From: Rathayibacter sp. VKM Ac-2856
GTDB lineage: Bacteria; Actinomycetota; Actinomycetes; Actinomycetales; Microbacteriaceae
Assembly: GCF_013205055.1 (NCBI RefSeq)
Contig: NZ_JABMLF010000001.1
Span: forward strand, 248,001-312,000
DNA: 64,000 nt
Reading direction: 5' to 3'
Within the stretch, counting starts at the first letter, position 1, and the number at the start of each line of letters is the position of its first letter. The position numbers and the translations under genes were made by a program. The notes under the pieces are model-generated. The model ran no database searches, had not been told where the DNA came from, and was given only the letters and a program-made list of their open reading frames with translations. Below, piece after piece: positions 15,979 to 26,305 of this stretch.

Positions 15979-17806
15979 CCGAAGGCCTCGTCACGACCGG
16001 ACCGGTCCGGCAGCGCCGCGCACCGCGGCCCGTCCGCCGCGGATTCCTCCCCCGCCTGCTGCGCGACCCCGGAGCCGTCGTCTCCGTCCTCTTCCTCCTC
16101 GCCGTCGTCGTCCTCGGGATCTGCGCTCCGCTGCTCACCCCGTACGACCCGGTCGAGTCGCGCCTCGCGGACGTCCTCGCCCCGCCCTTCACCGCGGCTC
16201 ACCCGCTCGGCGCCGACGGCGTCGGACGCGACATCCTCGCCGGCCTGCTCTACGGCGCGCAGACCAGCATCCTCTGCGGCCTGATCGTGGTCGGCGTCGC
16301 CCTCGCCATCGGCGTGCCGACCGGCCTCGCCGCCGGCTACTACCGCGGCTGGATCGACGGCGTCACCTCCTGGATCGCCGGAGCGCTGCTCTCGCTGCCC
16401 GCGATCATCGTGCTGCTGGTCGTGCTGGCCAGGGTCGGCCGGAGCACCTTCCTCGCCCTCGCCGTCTTCGGGGTGCTGATCGCCCCCGCCGTCTACCAGC
16501 TCGTGCGCACCTCGGTCCGCGGAGTCCGCGAGGAGCTCTACGTGGACGCCGCGAAGGTCTCGGGGCTCCGCGACTCGCGGATCCTGCGCCGCCACATCCT
16601 CCCCGTCGTGGTCAAGCCGACCATCGTCCAGGCGGCGCTGCTGGCGAGCGCCGGCATCGGCATCGAGGCCGGCATCGCCTTCCTCGGGCTCGGCTCCAGC
16701 GACCGGGCGAGCTGGGGGCTGATGCTCAACGACGCCGCGCAGAACGTCTACAACGCACCGATCCTCCTGATCTGGCCGAGCGCGGCGCTGATCCTGACGG
16801 TCATGGCGTTCTCGATCCTCGGCAACGGCCTGCGCGATGCGCTGTCCGACGTCGGCACGGTCCGCGCCAAGCGCTCGCGCTCCGCGGCGGCCCTCGTCCC
16901 GCCGACCGCGGCCATCCGGACCTACAACCCCATCACCGTGCCCACTGCCATCGGCACGAGCGACTCCCTGCTGGAGCTCTCCGAGCTGCGGGTCGCCTAC
17001 CCCCGCGCCGAGGGCGGCGAGTCCGAGGTCGTCCGCGGCGTCTCCCTGACCCTCAAGCGCGGTGAGATCCTCGGCCTGGTCGGCGAGTCCGGATCGGGGA
17101 AGTCGCAGACCGCCTTCTCCCTCCTCGGCCTCCTCCCCCGCCAGGCGCGGATGACGGCGGACCGGATGACCTTCGACGGCCTCGACCTGCTCTCGATGTC
17201 GGCCGCCCAGCGGAACAGCATCCGCGGGAAGCGCATCGGGTACATCCCGCAGGAGCCGATGAGCAACCTCGACCCGTCGTTCCGCCTCGGGTTCCAGCTG
17301 ACCGAGCCGATGCGGCACCACCTCGGACTCTCGAGCAGCGCCGCGCGCACCTCCGCCCTGGAGCTGCTCGACCGGGTCGGCATCCGCGATCCCGAGCGCG
17401 TCTTCCACTCGTACCCGCACGAGATCTCGGGAGGAATGGCGCAGCGCGTCCTCATCGCCGGCGCCGTCTCCTGCAACCCCGACCTGCTCATCGCGGACGA
17501 GCCCACCACCGCGCTCGACGTCACCGTGCAGGCCGACGTCCTCGACCTGCTGCGCAGCCTCCAGGCCGAGCGCGGGATGGCCGTCCTCCTCGTCACCCAC
17601 AACTTCGGCGTCGTCGCCGATCTGTGCGACAAGGTCGCCGTGATGCAGGCCGGAGAGGTCATCGAGGCCGCGACGGCCGACGCCCTCTTCTCGGCTCCCC
17701 GACACGACTACACCAAGACGCTGCTCGCCGCGATGCTCGAGGACGCCCCGCTGCGGACTCCGATCAGCGCGACGACCCGCGCGACCGGAACGGACGGAAC
17801 CCCGGC

Positions 17807-17810
<4 letters not shown>
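15975..17810 (+). CDS. ABC transporter fusion: DppC-like permease plus DppD-like ATPase
   Basis: A 611-residue fusion of two importer subunits that are separate in most bacteria. Residues of about 25-290 are a DppC-type permease with its EELYVDAAKVSGLRDSRILRRHILP docking loop. After a linker of about 35 residues, a nucleotide-binding domain runs from about 325 to 580, with Walker A GESGSGKSQT, Walker B LLIADEPTTALD and the signature ISGGMAQR. Its start overlaps the upstream permease and its stop overlaps the next ATPase. Fused permease/ATPase proteins are known in actinobacteria. With the separate DppF-like ATPase, it gives the two ATP sites the transporter needs. Confidence 0.92.
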
Positions 17811-18700
<890 letters not shown>

Positions 18701-18722
18701 CCGGCCGTCGAACACGTCATCG

Positions 18723-18745
18723 GGACCGCCCGCTCGGAGCGGTCC
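18723..18745 (+). promoter_or_regulatory. intercistronic hairpin before C-glycoside genes
   Basis: GGACCGC (18723-18729) and GCGGTCC (18739-18745) form a 7-bp stem with a 9-base loop in the 69-bp gap between the importer and the deglycosidase genes. It has no T-run, so it is more likely an mRNA-processing or partial-termination point than a full stop. The following CTCTGCACAG resembles a half-site of the 23-bp operator, but weakly. Confidence 0.4.
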
Positions 18746-18769
18746 TCTGCACAGATCAGGAGAAGAACC

Positions 18770-19174
18770 ATGCTCGAGAGAGAGCTCATCCAGACCCGGG
18801 GCGTCCGGAACATCGAGGAGGACGGTGCCGTCACCGGCTTCCAGTTCACGCTGCGGATGCCCAACTACCGGGGCGTCTGGGGCAGCCTGATCGACGGCGT
18901 CGACGTCACCGTCGGCGACCTGTCCTGGGACCGCGAGGTCCCCCGCTGGACCCTCCAGGGCCGCGAGTTCAGCATCCAGGAGCTCCGCGCGACCGATGCC
19001 GAGGTCCGCTGGCAGCTGGACGAGGTCGCGACCATCACGGTCCCCCACCCCGGCGGACTCCCCGTCGGCGTGCACGACCTCGCCGTGGACATCGCGATCC
19101 ACGCCCCCTACATTCCGGCGGAGTTCCAGCCGTCGGTGTTCCACTCCGAGCGGAAGGTCACGATCGTCGCATGA
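18770..19174 (+). CDS. C-glycoside deglycosidase beta subunit (DUF6379-type)
   Basis: A 134-residue protein matching the small beta-sandwich subunit of C-glycoside deglycosidases (CarB/DgpB group, DUF6379-like). Recognisable features are the N-terminal RNIEEDGAVTGFQFTLRMPNYRG, VDVTVGDL, and a C-terminal beta-rich VGVHDLAVDIAIHAPYIP. The small subunit is needed for activity of the large one. It has a good AGGAG ribosome site and overlaps the large-subunit gene by 4 bp, the usual pairing. The assignment rests on remembered family features plus the partner gene. Confidence 0.8.
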   Translation: MLERELIQTRGVRNIEEDGAVTGFQFTLRMPNYRGVWGSLIDGVDVTVGDLSWDREVPRWTLQGREFSIQELRATDAEVRWQLDEVATITVPHPGGLPVGVHDLAVDIAIHAPYIPAEFQPSVFHSERKVTIVA

Positions 19175-20061
19175 GCGCTGCACTGAAGTACGGGGTGTCC
19201 CTGTACAGCTACACCGGTGACATGAACACCGTCCTCACCCTCGAGGACGCCTTCGCCGAGATCGCCGACCTCGGCGCGACCGGCATCGAGATCCTCGGCG
19301 AGGGCAACATCAGCGGGTACCCGACTCCGGGGACCGCGTGGATCGACGAGTGGCAGCGCCTCCTGGAGTCGTACCGCCTCGAGCCGACGAACTACGGCTC
19401 GTGGATCGACTCCCGGCTGTGGCGCGACCGCGACCTCTCGGCCGACCAGGGCGCACGGATGCTCGCGGCCGACCTCCGGCTCGCGTCGACGCTCGGCTTC
19501 ACCACCATCCGGCCCAAGATCGGCGTCATCGCGATGGACCTCACGCCGCACCCCATCTGGGAGGAGGTCGTCGAGCGCAACCTCGACCTCGCGCACGAGC
19601 TCGGGCTCATCATCTGCCCGGAGATCCACGCGCCCACCCCGATCAAGCACCCGGTGGTCGACGAGTACCTCGCCTTCATCGAGCGCACCGGCTCGCCGAA
19701 CTTCCGGCTCATGCTCGACACCGGCATCTTCCAGCGGACCATCACGACCGCGAAGCACGACGGGCTGAGCGAGGAGGCCGTCGACGAGGGCTGGCGGAAG
19801 CCCCTCGCCGTCCCGATGTCGGACCTCGCGGAGGTGCTGCCCTACACCGCCTTCATCCAGACGAAGTTCTTCGACATCGACGAGGACCTCGTCGACCAGC
19901 AGATCCCGTGGGAGGAGATCATGCGGACCCTGATCGACAACGAGTGGTCCGGCTACCTCTCCAGCGAGTACGAGGGCGACCGGCTCCCCTACCGCTCCAT
20001 CGAGCAGGTCCGCCGCCAGCACGCCCTGCTGCACTCGATCGAGGACCGGCTCACCGCATGA
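19171..20061 (+). CDS. C-glycoside deglycosidase alpha subunit (sugar isomerase-fold)
   Basis: A 296-residue xylose-isomerase-like TIM-barrel protein. Likely divalent-metal ligands are E151 (CPEIHAP), D183 (MLDTGIF), Q230 (FIQTKF) and E266 (SSEYEGD), with H153 as a possible catalytic base. CarC/DgpC-type enzymes use this fold to break the C-C bond between a 3-keto sugar and an aromatic aglycone by beta-elimination. The paired small-subunit gene just upstream separates it from ordinary sugar-phosphate isomerases. It would act on the product of the GMC oxidoreductase at 23085. The natural aglycone is unknown. Confidence 0.82.
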   Translation: MSAALKYGVSLYSYTGDMNTVLTLEDAFAEIADLGATGIEILGEGNISGYPTPGTAWIDEWQRLLESYRLEPTNYGSWIDSRLWRDRDLSADQGARMLAADLRLASTLGFTTIRPKIGVIAMDLTPHPIWEEVVERNLDLAHELGLIICPEIHAPTPIKHPVVDEYLAFIERTGSPNFRLMLDTGIFQRTITTAKHDGLSEEAVDEGWRKPLAVPMSDLAEVLPYTAFIQTKFFDIDEDLVDQQIPWEEIMRTLIDNEWSGYLSSEYEGDRLPYRSIEQVRRQHALLHSIEDRLTA

Positions 20062-21563
20062 CCGCGTCCGACCAGCGTCCCGTGGTCCCCGGGTTCCACC
20101 CGGATCCGTCGGTCTGCGTCGTGGACGGCGTCGCCTACCTCGCGAACTCGACCTTCGAGTACGCGCCGGGAGTGCCGATCCACGCGTCGACGGACTTCCG
20201 GACCTGGACGCTGGTCGGACACGCCCTGCACCGCCCGGACCAGCTGCCCCTGACCGGGACCGGGCCCTCCGGCGGGATCTTCGCGCCTACGCTCCGCCAC
20301 CACGACGGACGCTTCTGGATGATCACGACCAACGTCGCCGACGAGCAGGGGCAGGTGCTCGTCACCGCCGAGGACGCCGCCGGCCCCTGGTCCGAGGCGA
20401 TCCGCATCCCGGGCATCGACGGCATCGACCCGGACATCGCCTGGGGCGAGGACGGCACCTGCTACGTGACCTACGCGGGTCGCACCGGGATCGTCCAGGT
20501 CGAGATCGACCCCGCCACCGGGGAGGTCCTGACCGAGCCGCGGCTGCTCTGGTCGGGCACCGGCGGGAAGTTCCCGGAGGGGCCGCACCTGCTCGAGCAC
20601 GACGGGCACTGGTATCTGCTCATCGCCGAGGGCGGCACCGAGCGCGGGCACTCCGTCTCGATCGCCCGCGGCCCGTCCCCGTCGGGACCCTTCACCGGTG
20701 CTCCCACCAACCCGATCCTGACCAGGCGCGGGACGTCGTCCTCGGTGCAGAGCACCGGGCACTCGGAACTGGTCGAGACCGCACCCGGGGTGTGGGCGCT
20801 CGTCTACCTGGCCGTCCGGCCCCGCGGGAGCAGCCCCGAGTGGCACGTCCTCGGCCGGGAGACCTTCGCCTCGGCCGTCGAGTGGGTCGACGGCTGGCCC
20901 GTCGTCGGGGAGCCGATCGAGCAGCCCGCGCAGCCGAGCCGGGAGACCCTGGTGCGGGGCGAGGCGCTGCCGCCGACCTGGGTGGGCGACGAGGTGTTCC
21001 CCGCCGACGTGGTCGAGTCCTCCGACCGCGGATGGACGCTCACGGCCTCCGGGAGCGAGGAGGTCTTCGTCGGACGCCGGCAGGACCGGCTGTTCTTCGC
21101 CGCCCGCGCCGCCCTCACCACGACCGGCGAGGCCGCTCTGACGCTGCGGATCGACCGCCGCCACCGGTTCCGGCTCGAGCTCGAGGGCGATCGCCTGAGG
21201 ACCGTGCTCGTGGTCGGCGGCCACCGCGTCGTCCTCGACGAGCGGGCGTCGATCGCCGGCGCCGAGTACGAGATCCGCACGCTCCCCGTCGAGGGCGGCT
21301 TCTTCGAGGCGCGCGGCCCCGACCACGTGGTCGGCGGCGTCGTCGTGGACGGGGTCGTCACCGAGACGGGACGCGCCGACGGCCGCTACCTCTCCACCGA
21401 GGTGGCGGGCGGGATGACCGGGCGCCTCATCGGCATCGAGGCCGGCGTCGGAACGGCCGAGCTGACCGCCTTCAGGTACGTCGGATCCGACGAGCCGCTC
21501 GCCGAGCCGTTCCTCGCCGAGCCGTTCCCCGTCGAGCAGCTCGAGGAGACGACCGTCAGTTGA
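20058..21563 (+). CDS. glycoside hydrolase family 43 protein
   Basis: A 501-residue five-bladed propeller glycosidase with an accessory C-terminal beta-sandwich (about 330-490), as in GH43 beta-xylosidases and arabinofuranosidases. The predicted catalytic triad is present: base D16 (FHPDPS), pKa-modulating D126 (IDPDIAW) and acid E174 (FPEGPHLL). No signal peptide is seen, so it should act inside the cell on imported material. Its start overlaps the deglycosidase stop by 4 bp, placing it in the same operon. It could trim pentoses from decorated C-glycosides. Its 3' end overlaps the convergent ROK gene by 8 bp. Confidence 0.88.
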   Translation: MTASDQRPVVPGFHPDPSVCVVDGVAYLANSTFEYAPGVPIHASTDFRTWTLVGHALHRPDQLPLTGTGPSGGIFAPTLRHHDGRFWMITTNVADEQGQVLVTAEDAAGPWSEAIRIPGIDGIDPDIAWGEDGTCYVTYAGRTGIVQVEIDPATGEVLTEPRLLWSGTGGKFPEGPHLLEHDGHWYLLIAEGGTERGHSVSIARGPSPSGPFTGAPTNPILTRRGTSSSVQSTGHSELVETAPGVWALVYLAVRPRGSSPEWHVLGRETFASAVEWVDGWPVVGEPIEQPAQPSRETLVRGEALPPTWVGDEVFPADVVESSDRGWTLTASGSEEVFVGRRQDRLFFAARAALTTTGEAALTLRIDRRHRFRLELEGDRLRTVLVVGGHRVVLDERASIAGAEYEIRTLPVEGGFFEARGPDHVVGGVVVDGVVTETGRADGRYLSTEVAGGMTGRLIGIEAGVGTAELTAFRYVGSDEPLAEPFLAEPFPVEQLEETTVS

Positions 21564-22896
21564 ACGCCCCGGCGTAGCGCTGCAGCGCCGTCGCGTGGCC
21601 GAACGGCACGCCCTCGCCGACCCACTGGGTCAGGCCGGCGGGGGCGAGCACGTTCTCGATCGCCAGCAGCGCCGCCCCGGTGACGCCCTCCAGCTGATCC
21701 AGGCTCGCCGCGCGGATGACGAGGCGCTCGGCGACCAGATCGGTGCAGCCGGACCGGACGGCGTCGGTCACCAGATCGACGAAGTACTCGCCGCCCCGCA
21801 GGACGCCGCCGCCGATCGCGACGACCCCCGGGTTCAGCACGTTCACGAGATTCGCGACCACCCCGGCCACGATGCGGCCCGCGCTCGTCAGCAGCTCCAT
21901 CGAGAGCGGATCGCCCTCGAGAGCGGCTCGCCCGAGATCACCGAGAGCGAGGGCGTCGCCCCGGTCGACGACCTCCGCGAGGAGCGGGCTCTCCCGGGCG
22001 CGATCCTGTGCGGCGTGGAGGAGCGACCATCCGCTCGCGACGGCCTCGAGGCAGCCCACCCGACCGCAGCGGCAGACCGCGGCGGGGTCGTCGGACACCT
22101 TCACATGGCCGATGTCGCCGGCGCCGCCCCGCTCGCCGCGGATCAGGCGCCCGCGGATGATCATCCCGGCGCCGACGCCCGTGCCCACCTTCACGAACAG
22201 CATGTCCCGGCCGTCGCGGTGCGCTCCCGCCGCCCACTCGCCCAGCGCCATCAGGTTCACGTCGTTGTCGACCCAGACCGGGGCGTCGTAGTGGTCGCGG
22301 AACCACGCGCGCACGTTGACGTCGTGCCAGCCGGGCATGATCGGCGGCGCGACGAGGCGCCCGGAGCCGTACTCCACCGGGCCGGGGACGCCGATCACGA
22401 TCCCCCACGGCCGCGACACCCCGGCACTCGCGGCGACCCGCTCGAACTGCAGGCGCACGCGCTCCAGGGTCTCCTGCGGGCCGTTCGCGACGCTCCAGTC
22501 CTCGTGCCCGGTCGCGAGCAGCGTGCCGGAGAGATCGGAGACGGCCACGGTGAACTCGGACGCGCCGATCACCGCGGCGAAGACGTGCCCGGCGTCGGCG
22601 GCGAAGTGCAGCGTCCGGGCCTGGCGGCCGCCCTCCGACGGGGCCAGCCCGCCCTCGCCCAGCAGTCCCAGCGCGAGAGCCTGCTCGACGCGCTGGGTCA
22701 CGATCTTCCGGCTCAGGCCGCTCGCCGCGACGAGCTCCGGCCGCGTCGCCGCGCGGCCGGTGCGCACGAGCTCGATGATCGCCGCGAGCGGAGCCGCCTC
22801 GAGGGCCGGGGCGACCGAGCCGGCGGGGACGTCGAAGCCGCCGAGAAGGGAGGCGGCGTGCTCCGCGGGCGTCGTCGTCGTCGTGTCCACGGTCAC
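21556..22896 (-). CDS. ROK-family transcriptional regulator (3 of 3)
   Basis: A 446-residue ROK regulator. The winged helix-turn-helix is at about residues 35-90 (TRPELVAASGLSRKIVTQRVEQ), followed by a ROK domain with VIGVPGPVE, a canonical VGTGVGAGM ATP loop and the zinc motif CRCGRVGCLEA. The GTG at 22896 was chosen for its AGGAGG site 5 bp upstream; the first possible start at 23022 would run through the opposing promoter. It lies between the two C-glycoside units and is divergent from the GMC gene, so it is the leading candidate to bind the 23-bp palindromes. Confidence 0.88.
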   Translation of the reverse strand: MTVDTTTTTPAEHAASLLGGFDVPAGSVAPALEAAPLAAIIELVRTGRAATRPELVAASGLSRKIVTQRVEQALALGLLGEGGLAPSEGGRQARTLHFAADAGHVFAAVIGASEFTVAVSDLSGTLLATGHEDWSVANGPQETLERVRLQFERVAASAGVSRPWGIVIGVPGPVEYGSGRLVAPPIMPGWHDVNVRAWFRDHYDAPVWVDNDVNLMALGEWAAGAHRDGRDMLFVKVGTGVGAGMIIRGRLIRGERGGAGDIGHVKVSDDPAAVCRCGRVGCLEAVASGWSLLHAAQDRARESPLLAEVVDRGDALALGDLGRAALEGDPLSMELLTSAGRIVAGVVANLVNVLNPGVVAIGGGVLRGGEYFVDLVTDAVRSGCTDLVAERLVIRAASLDQLEGVTGAALLAIENVLAPAGLTQWVGEGVPFGHATALQRYAGAFN

Positions 22897-22997
22897 TGCG
22901 TCCTCCTGGGTTCCCTCCGAGCATAAGTGCTGCATCCGCGGTAGGTCGCGACAGGGCCGTCGCGGCGCCGGATCCGGCCGGAAAACGGGGTCGGCTC

Positions 22998-23025
22998 TTG
23001 CGCTTAGGTGCGAATCGCACATAAG
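22998..23025 (+). promoter_or_regulatory. promoter and palindromic operator of GMC oxidoreductase gene
   Basis: A 23-bp near-perfect palindrome at 23003-23025 has a perfect 13-bp core, GTGCGAATCGCAC, flanked by CTTA and TAAG. It overlaps a promoter with -35-like TTGCGC (22998-23003) and -10-like CATAAG (23020-23025), so a bound protein should block RNA polymerase. The copy at 13250-13272 shares the CTT, GTGC, GCAC and AAG positions. A half-site, GCATAAGTGC, lies at 22921-22930 in front of the ROK gene, suggesting autoregulation. Confidence 0.72.
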
Positions 23026-23084
23026 TTGGTCGACGACCGATGGGGCTCGACCGGCTCGTCGGCACGGCTTCCGAAAGGCTCGAC

Positions 23085-24620
23085 ATGACGGACAGGACGA
23101 ACGACTCCCGCGGATACCCGGACAGGGTGGACGTCGCGATCATCGGAAGCGGGCCGGCGGGCGCCGCCTACGCCCGCATCCTGAGCGAGCGCTCCCCCGG
23201 GGCCTCGATCGCCCTGTTCGAGGTCGGGCCGACGATCAGCGACCCGCCCGGGACGCACGTGAAGAACATCGCCGATCTGCAGGAGCGCGCGCGAGCGCAG
23301 CGCCGATCGGAGGGACCCCGTCCCCAGGGCGAGACGTCGACCGACACCCTGGACGGCTACGCGACCGACGCCGCGCGGATGCAGCGGGCCGGGACCTTCC
23401 TCCTGGCCGACGGTTGGAAGCAGCCCGGTGAGGACGGCCTCCCCGCCGCCGCGATGTCGAGCAACGTCGGCGGCATGGCCGCGCACTGGACCGGCGCCTG
23501 CCCGCGCCCCGGCGACAGCGAGCGGATCGCGTTCCTGCCCGACCTCGACGAGCTCCTGGACGAGGCCGAGCGACTCCTCTCCGTCACGGCCGACGCCCTC
23601 GGCGACGCTCCGCTGGCCGGCGACGTGCGCGCCCGGCTCTCCGCCGCCCTCGACCGGGGCCGCGCGGCCGACCGGCGGGTGCAGCCGATGCCGCTCGCCG
23701 TCCGCCGCACCGAGGACGGAGCGCTGATCTGGTCCGGCTCGGACGTGGTCTTCGGCGACGCCACCCGCGAGAACGAGCGCTTCACGCTGTTCGACGAGTC
23801 CCTCGTCACCCGCGTCCTCACCGAGGACGGCGCCGCATCCGGCGTCACCGTGCGCGACCGGCGCACCGGCACCGAGCACGACGTCGCCGCCCGCTTCGTG
23901 GTCGTCGCCGCCGACAGCCTCCGCACGCCCCAGGTGCTGCACGCCTCCGGCGTCCGCCCCGAGGCGCTCGGCCGCTACCTCAACGACCAGCCCCAGATGG
24001 TCCACGGCGCGATCCTCACCGACGTGCCCGAGGTCCCCACCGCCTCCGGCTCGGACACCGCGATCACCGCGCAGAGCGGCGTGTCCTGGGTGCCCTTCAC
24101 CGACGAGCACCCCTTCCACGGCCAGGTCATGCAGCTGGACGCCTCCCCCGTCCCGCTCGACTTCGAGACGATCCCCGGCTCGATCGTCGGGCTCGGCTGG
24201 TTCTGCGCCAAGGACCTGCAGGCCTCGGACCGCGTCGCGTTCTCGGACGACGAGACCGACGAGTACGGGATGCCCGCACTGCGGATCCACTACACGCTCA
24301 CCGAGAAGGACCGGGAGACGCAGGCGCGGGCCCGCGAGTCGATCCTCGCCGCGGCTCTGGCCGTCGGCCGCCCCCTCGGCGACGAGCCGCGCCTCTTCCC
24401 GGCCGGCGCCTCCCTGCACTACCAGGGCAGCGTCCGGATGGGTGAGACCGACGACGGCACCTCCGTCTGCGATCCGACCGGCCAGGTCTGGGGACACCCC
24501 GGGCTCTTCGTCGCCGGCAACGGCGTCATCCCGACCGCGACCGCCTGCAACCCCACCCTCACCGGTGTCGCCCTCGCCGTGCGCGGGGCCCGCCGCATCG
24601 CCGAGGAGCTCGGCCGATGA
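23085..24620 (+). CDS. GMC-family FAD oxidoreductase, likely (C-)glycoside 3-oxidase
   Basis: A 511-residue flavoprotein. The N-terminal FAD-binding motif IIGSGPAG is at residues 19-26, and the GMC catalytic pair appears as H445 (SLHYQGSVRMG) and N489 (ATACNPTL). It resembles the bacterial pyranose/glycoside 3-oxidases (CarA-type) that oxidise the sugar C3 hydroxyl, which activates a C-glycoside for cleavage. The start at 23085 follows GAAAGG; an upstream ATG at 23040 has no ribosome site. No signal peptide is visible. Shared operators with the importer/deglycosidase unit support this role. A general glucose dehydrogenase role is the alternative. Confidence 0.8.
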   Translation: MTDRTNDSRGYPDRVDVAIIGSGPAGAAYARILSERSPGASIALFEVGPTISDPPGTHVKNIADLQERARAQRRSEGPRPQGETSTDTLDGYATDAARMQRAGTFLLADGWKQPGEDGLPAAAMSSNVGGMAAHWTGACPRPGDSERIAFLPDLDELLDEAERLLSVTADALGDAPLAGDVRARLSAALDRGRAADRRVQPMPLAVRRTEDGALIWSGSDVVFGDATRENERFTLFDESLVTRVLTEDGAASGVTVRDRRTGTEHDVAARFVVVAADSLRTPQVLHASGVRPEALGRYLNDQPQMVHGAILTDVPEVPTASGSDTAITAQSGVSWVPFTDEHPFHGQVMQLDASPVPLDFETIPGSIVGLGWFCAKDLQASDRVAFSDDETDEYGMPALRIHYTLTEKDRETQARARESILAAALAVGRPLGDEPRLFPAGASLHYQGSVRMGETDDGTSVCDPTGQVWGHPGLFVAGNGVIPTATACNPTLTGVALAVRGARRIAEELGR

Positions 24621-26278
24621 CCGCCCCCACCCCCGGAGCCCCCGTGACCGACCTGCCCCGCCTCGACCGCTCCGCCCGCCCCGTCCAGCTGATCGTGGAC
24701 GGCGCGCCGTTCCTCTGCCTCGGCGGGGAGCTGCACAACTCCAGCCCCTCCGACCCCCGCCACATGGCGGCGATCTGGTCGACCATCGGCGCGTCCGGGG
24801 TGAGCTCGATCGTCGCCCCGATCGGCTGGGACCAGGTGGAGCCCGTCGAGGGCGAGTTCGACTTCGCCGTCCTCGACGCGCTGCTCGAGGGCGCGCGGTC
24901 CGCGGGCGTGCGTCTCGTGCTGATCTGGTTCGGCGCCTTCAAGAACGCCCTCTCCACCTACGCCCCGACCTGGGTCCGCGCCGACACGACGCGGTTCGAG
25001 CGCTCGGACCGCGGCCCCACGCCGATGCGCGCGCCGCTCACCTACGAGGGCTCGATGCCCCGCCCCGGGCTCTCGGTGTTCTCCGACGAGCTGCGCCGCG
25101 CGGACCGGACCGCCTACACCGCGCTGATGGAGCACCTCGCCCGCATCGACGAGGCCCACACCGTGATCATGATGCAGGTGGAGAACGAGGTCGGCCTGCT
25201 CGGCGCGAGCCGCGATCTCTCCGGCGCCGCGCAGGAGGCCTGGCTCTCCCCCGTCCCCACCGCCCTGGTCGAGGCCGTCTCGGCGGAGCCCGGCGGCTTC
25301 CACGACGACGTCGTCGCGCTCTTCCAGCGCTCCCGCCCCGACGGCTCCTCCTGGCAGGAGCGCTTCGGCGACGACGACCCCGTGGCGGACGAGGTCTTCA
25401 TGTCGTGGGGCTACGGCAGCTACCTCGGCACCCTCGCCGCGGCCGGCAAGGCGGTCAAGGCCCTGCCCGCCTACGCGAACGCGTGGCTCGGCCCGCAGCC
25501 CGGTCAGGACTCGCCGGGCCAGTACCCGAGCGGCGGCCCGACCGCGCGGATGCGGGGTGTGTGGCGGGTCGCGGGGCCGGCCCTCGACTTCGTGTCGCCC
25601 GACATCTACGTCCAGAACAGCGAGCCGGTGATGCGCGAGTACTCGGCCCCCGACAACCCGCTCTTCATCCCCGAGGCGCGCGTCCTCGCGGGCGACGCCT
25701 TCCGCGCGATCGGCGGCTTCGACGCCCTCGGCTACCACGTGTTCGGGGTCGACGACGTCCGCGAGGGCAGCCAGCTCTACGGCGCCTTCCGGCAGCTGCT
25801 CGCCCTCGCCCCGCAGATCCTCGAGGCCCAGCGCGACGACCGGATCATCGGCTTCGCGCTCGACGCCGGAACGGAGTCGCTCACCGCGGAGATCGGAGGG
25901 ATGACCGTCGTCGCGCGCAGCGCACCGAGCATGCTGGCGACCCTGCTCCTGGACGTCGGCGTCCGGCTGCCTGAGCCGGCTCCCCTGCCCGACGAGAACC
26001 TGCCCACCGCGCACGCGCCCTCGCCGGCCGATGCCCGCGCCTTCGGGATCGTCCTGCAGACCGGTCCGCTCGAGTACCTCGCCGTCGGCCAGCAGACGAT
26101 GATCGACTTCAGCCGCGACGGCGTGGAGGTCGAGATCGACAGCCTCCGCGAGCTGCGGCTCGAGGACGGCGAGTGGGTCGAGGGCCGGATCCTCAACGGC
26201 GACGAGCGGCTGATGATCCTCGGCGCGCACGGCGTGACGGCGGTACGCGTCCGGCTGCTCGAGATCCCGGCGGCCTGA
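24617..26278 (+). CDS. GH35/DUF5597-type beta-galactosidase-like glycosidase
   Basis: A 553-residue TIM-barrel glycosidase of the GH35-like group with a C-terminal DUF5597-type domain. The likely acid/base is E191 in QVENEVGLLG and the likely nucleophile E353 in FIPEARVLAG. GH35-like enzymes release beta-galactose or related sugars. It overlaps the GMC gene by 4 bp (ATGA) and is co-transcribed with it. No export signal is present. In this setting it may remove O-linked sugars from imported plant glycosides before or after C-deglycosylation. Confidence 0.85.
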   Translation: MTAPTPGAPVTDLPRLDRSARPVQLIVDGAPFLCLGGELHNSSPSDPRHMAAIWSTIGASGVSSIVAPIGWDQVEPVEGEFDFAVLDALLEGARSAGVRLVLIWFGAFKNALSTYAPTWVRADTTRFERSDRGPTPMRAPLTYEGSMPRPGLSVFSDELRRADRTAYTALMEHLARIDEAHTVIMMQVENEVGLLGASRDLSGAAQEAWLSPVPTALVEAVSAEPGGFHDDVVALFQRSRPDGSSWQERFGDDDPVADEVFMSWGYGSYLGTLAAAGKAVKALPAYANAWLGPQPGQDSPGQYPSGGPTARMRGVWRVAGPALDFVSPDIYVQNSEPVMREYSAPDNPLFIPEARVLAGDAFRAIGGFDALGYHVFGVDDVREGSQLYGAFRQLLALAPQILEAQRDDRIIGFALDAGTESLTAEIGGMTVVARSAPSMLATLLLDVGVRLPEPAPLPDENLPTAHAPSPADARAFGIVLQTGPLEYLAVGQQTMIDFSRDGVEVEIDSLRELRLEDGEWVEGRILNGDERLMILGAHGVTAVRVRLLEIPAA

Positions 26279-26305
26279 GCCGATGCCTCAGCGGAGGAGG
26301 ACGAC

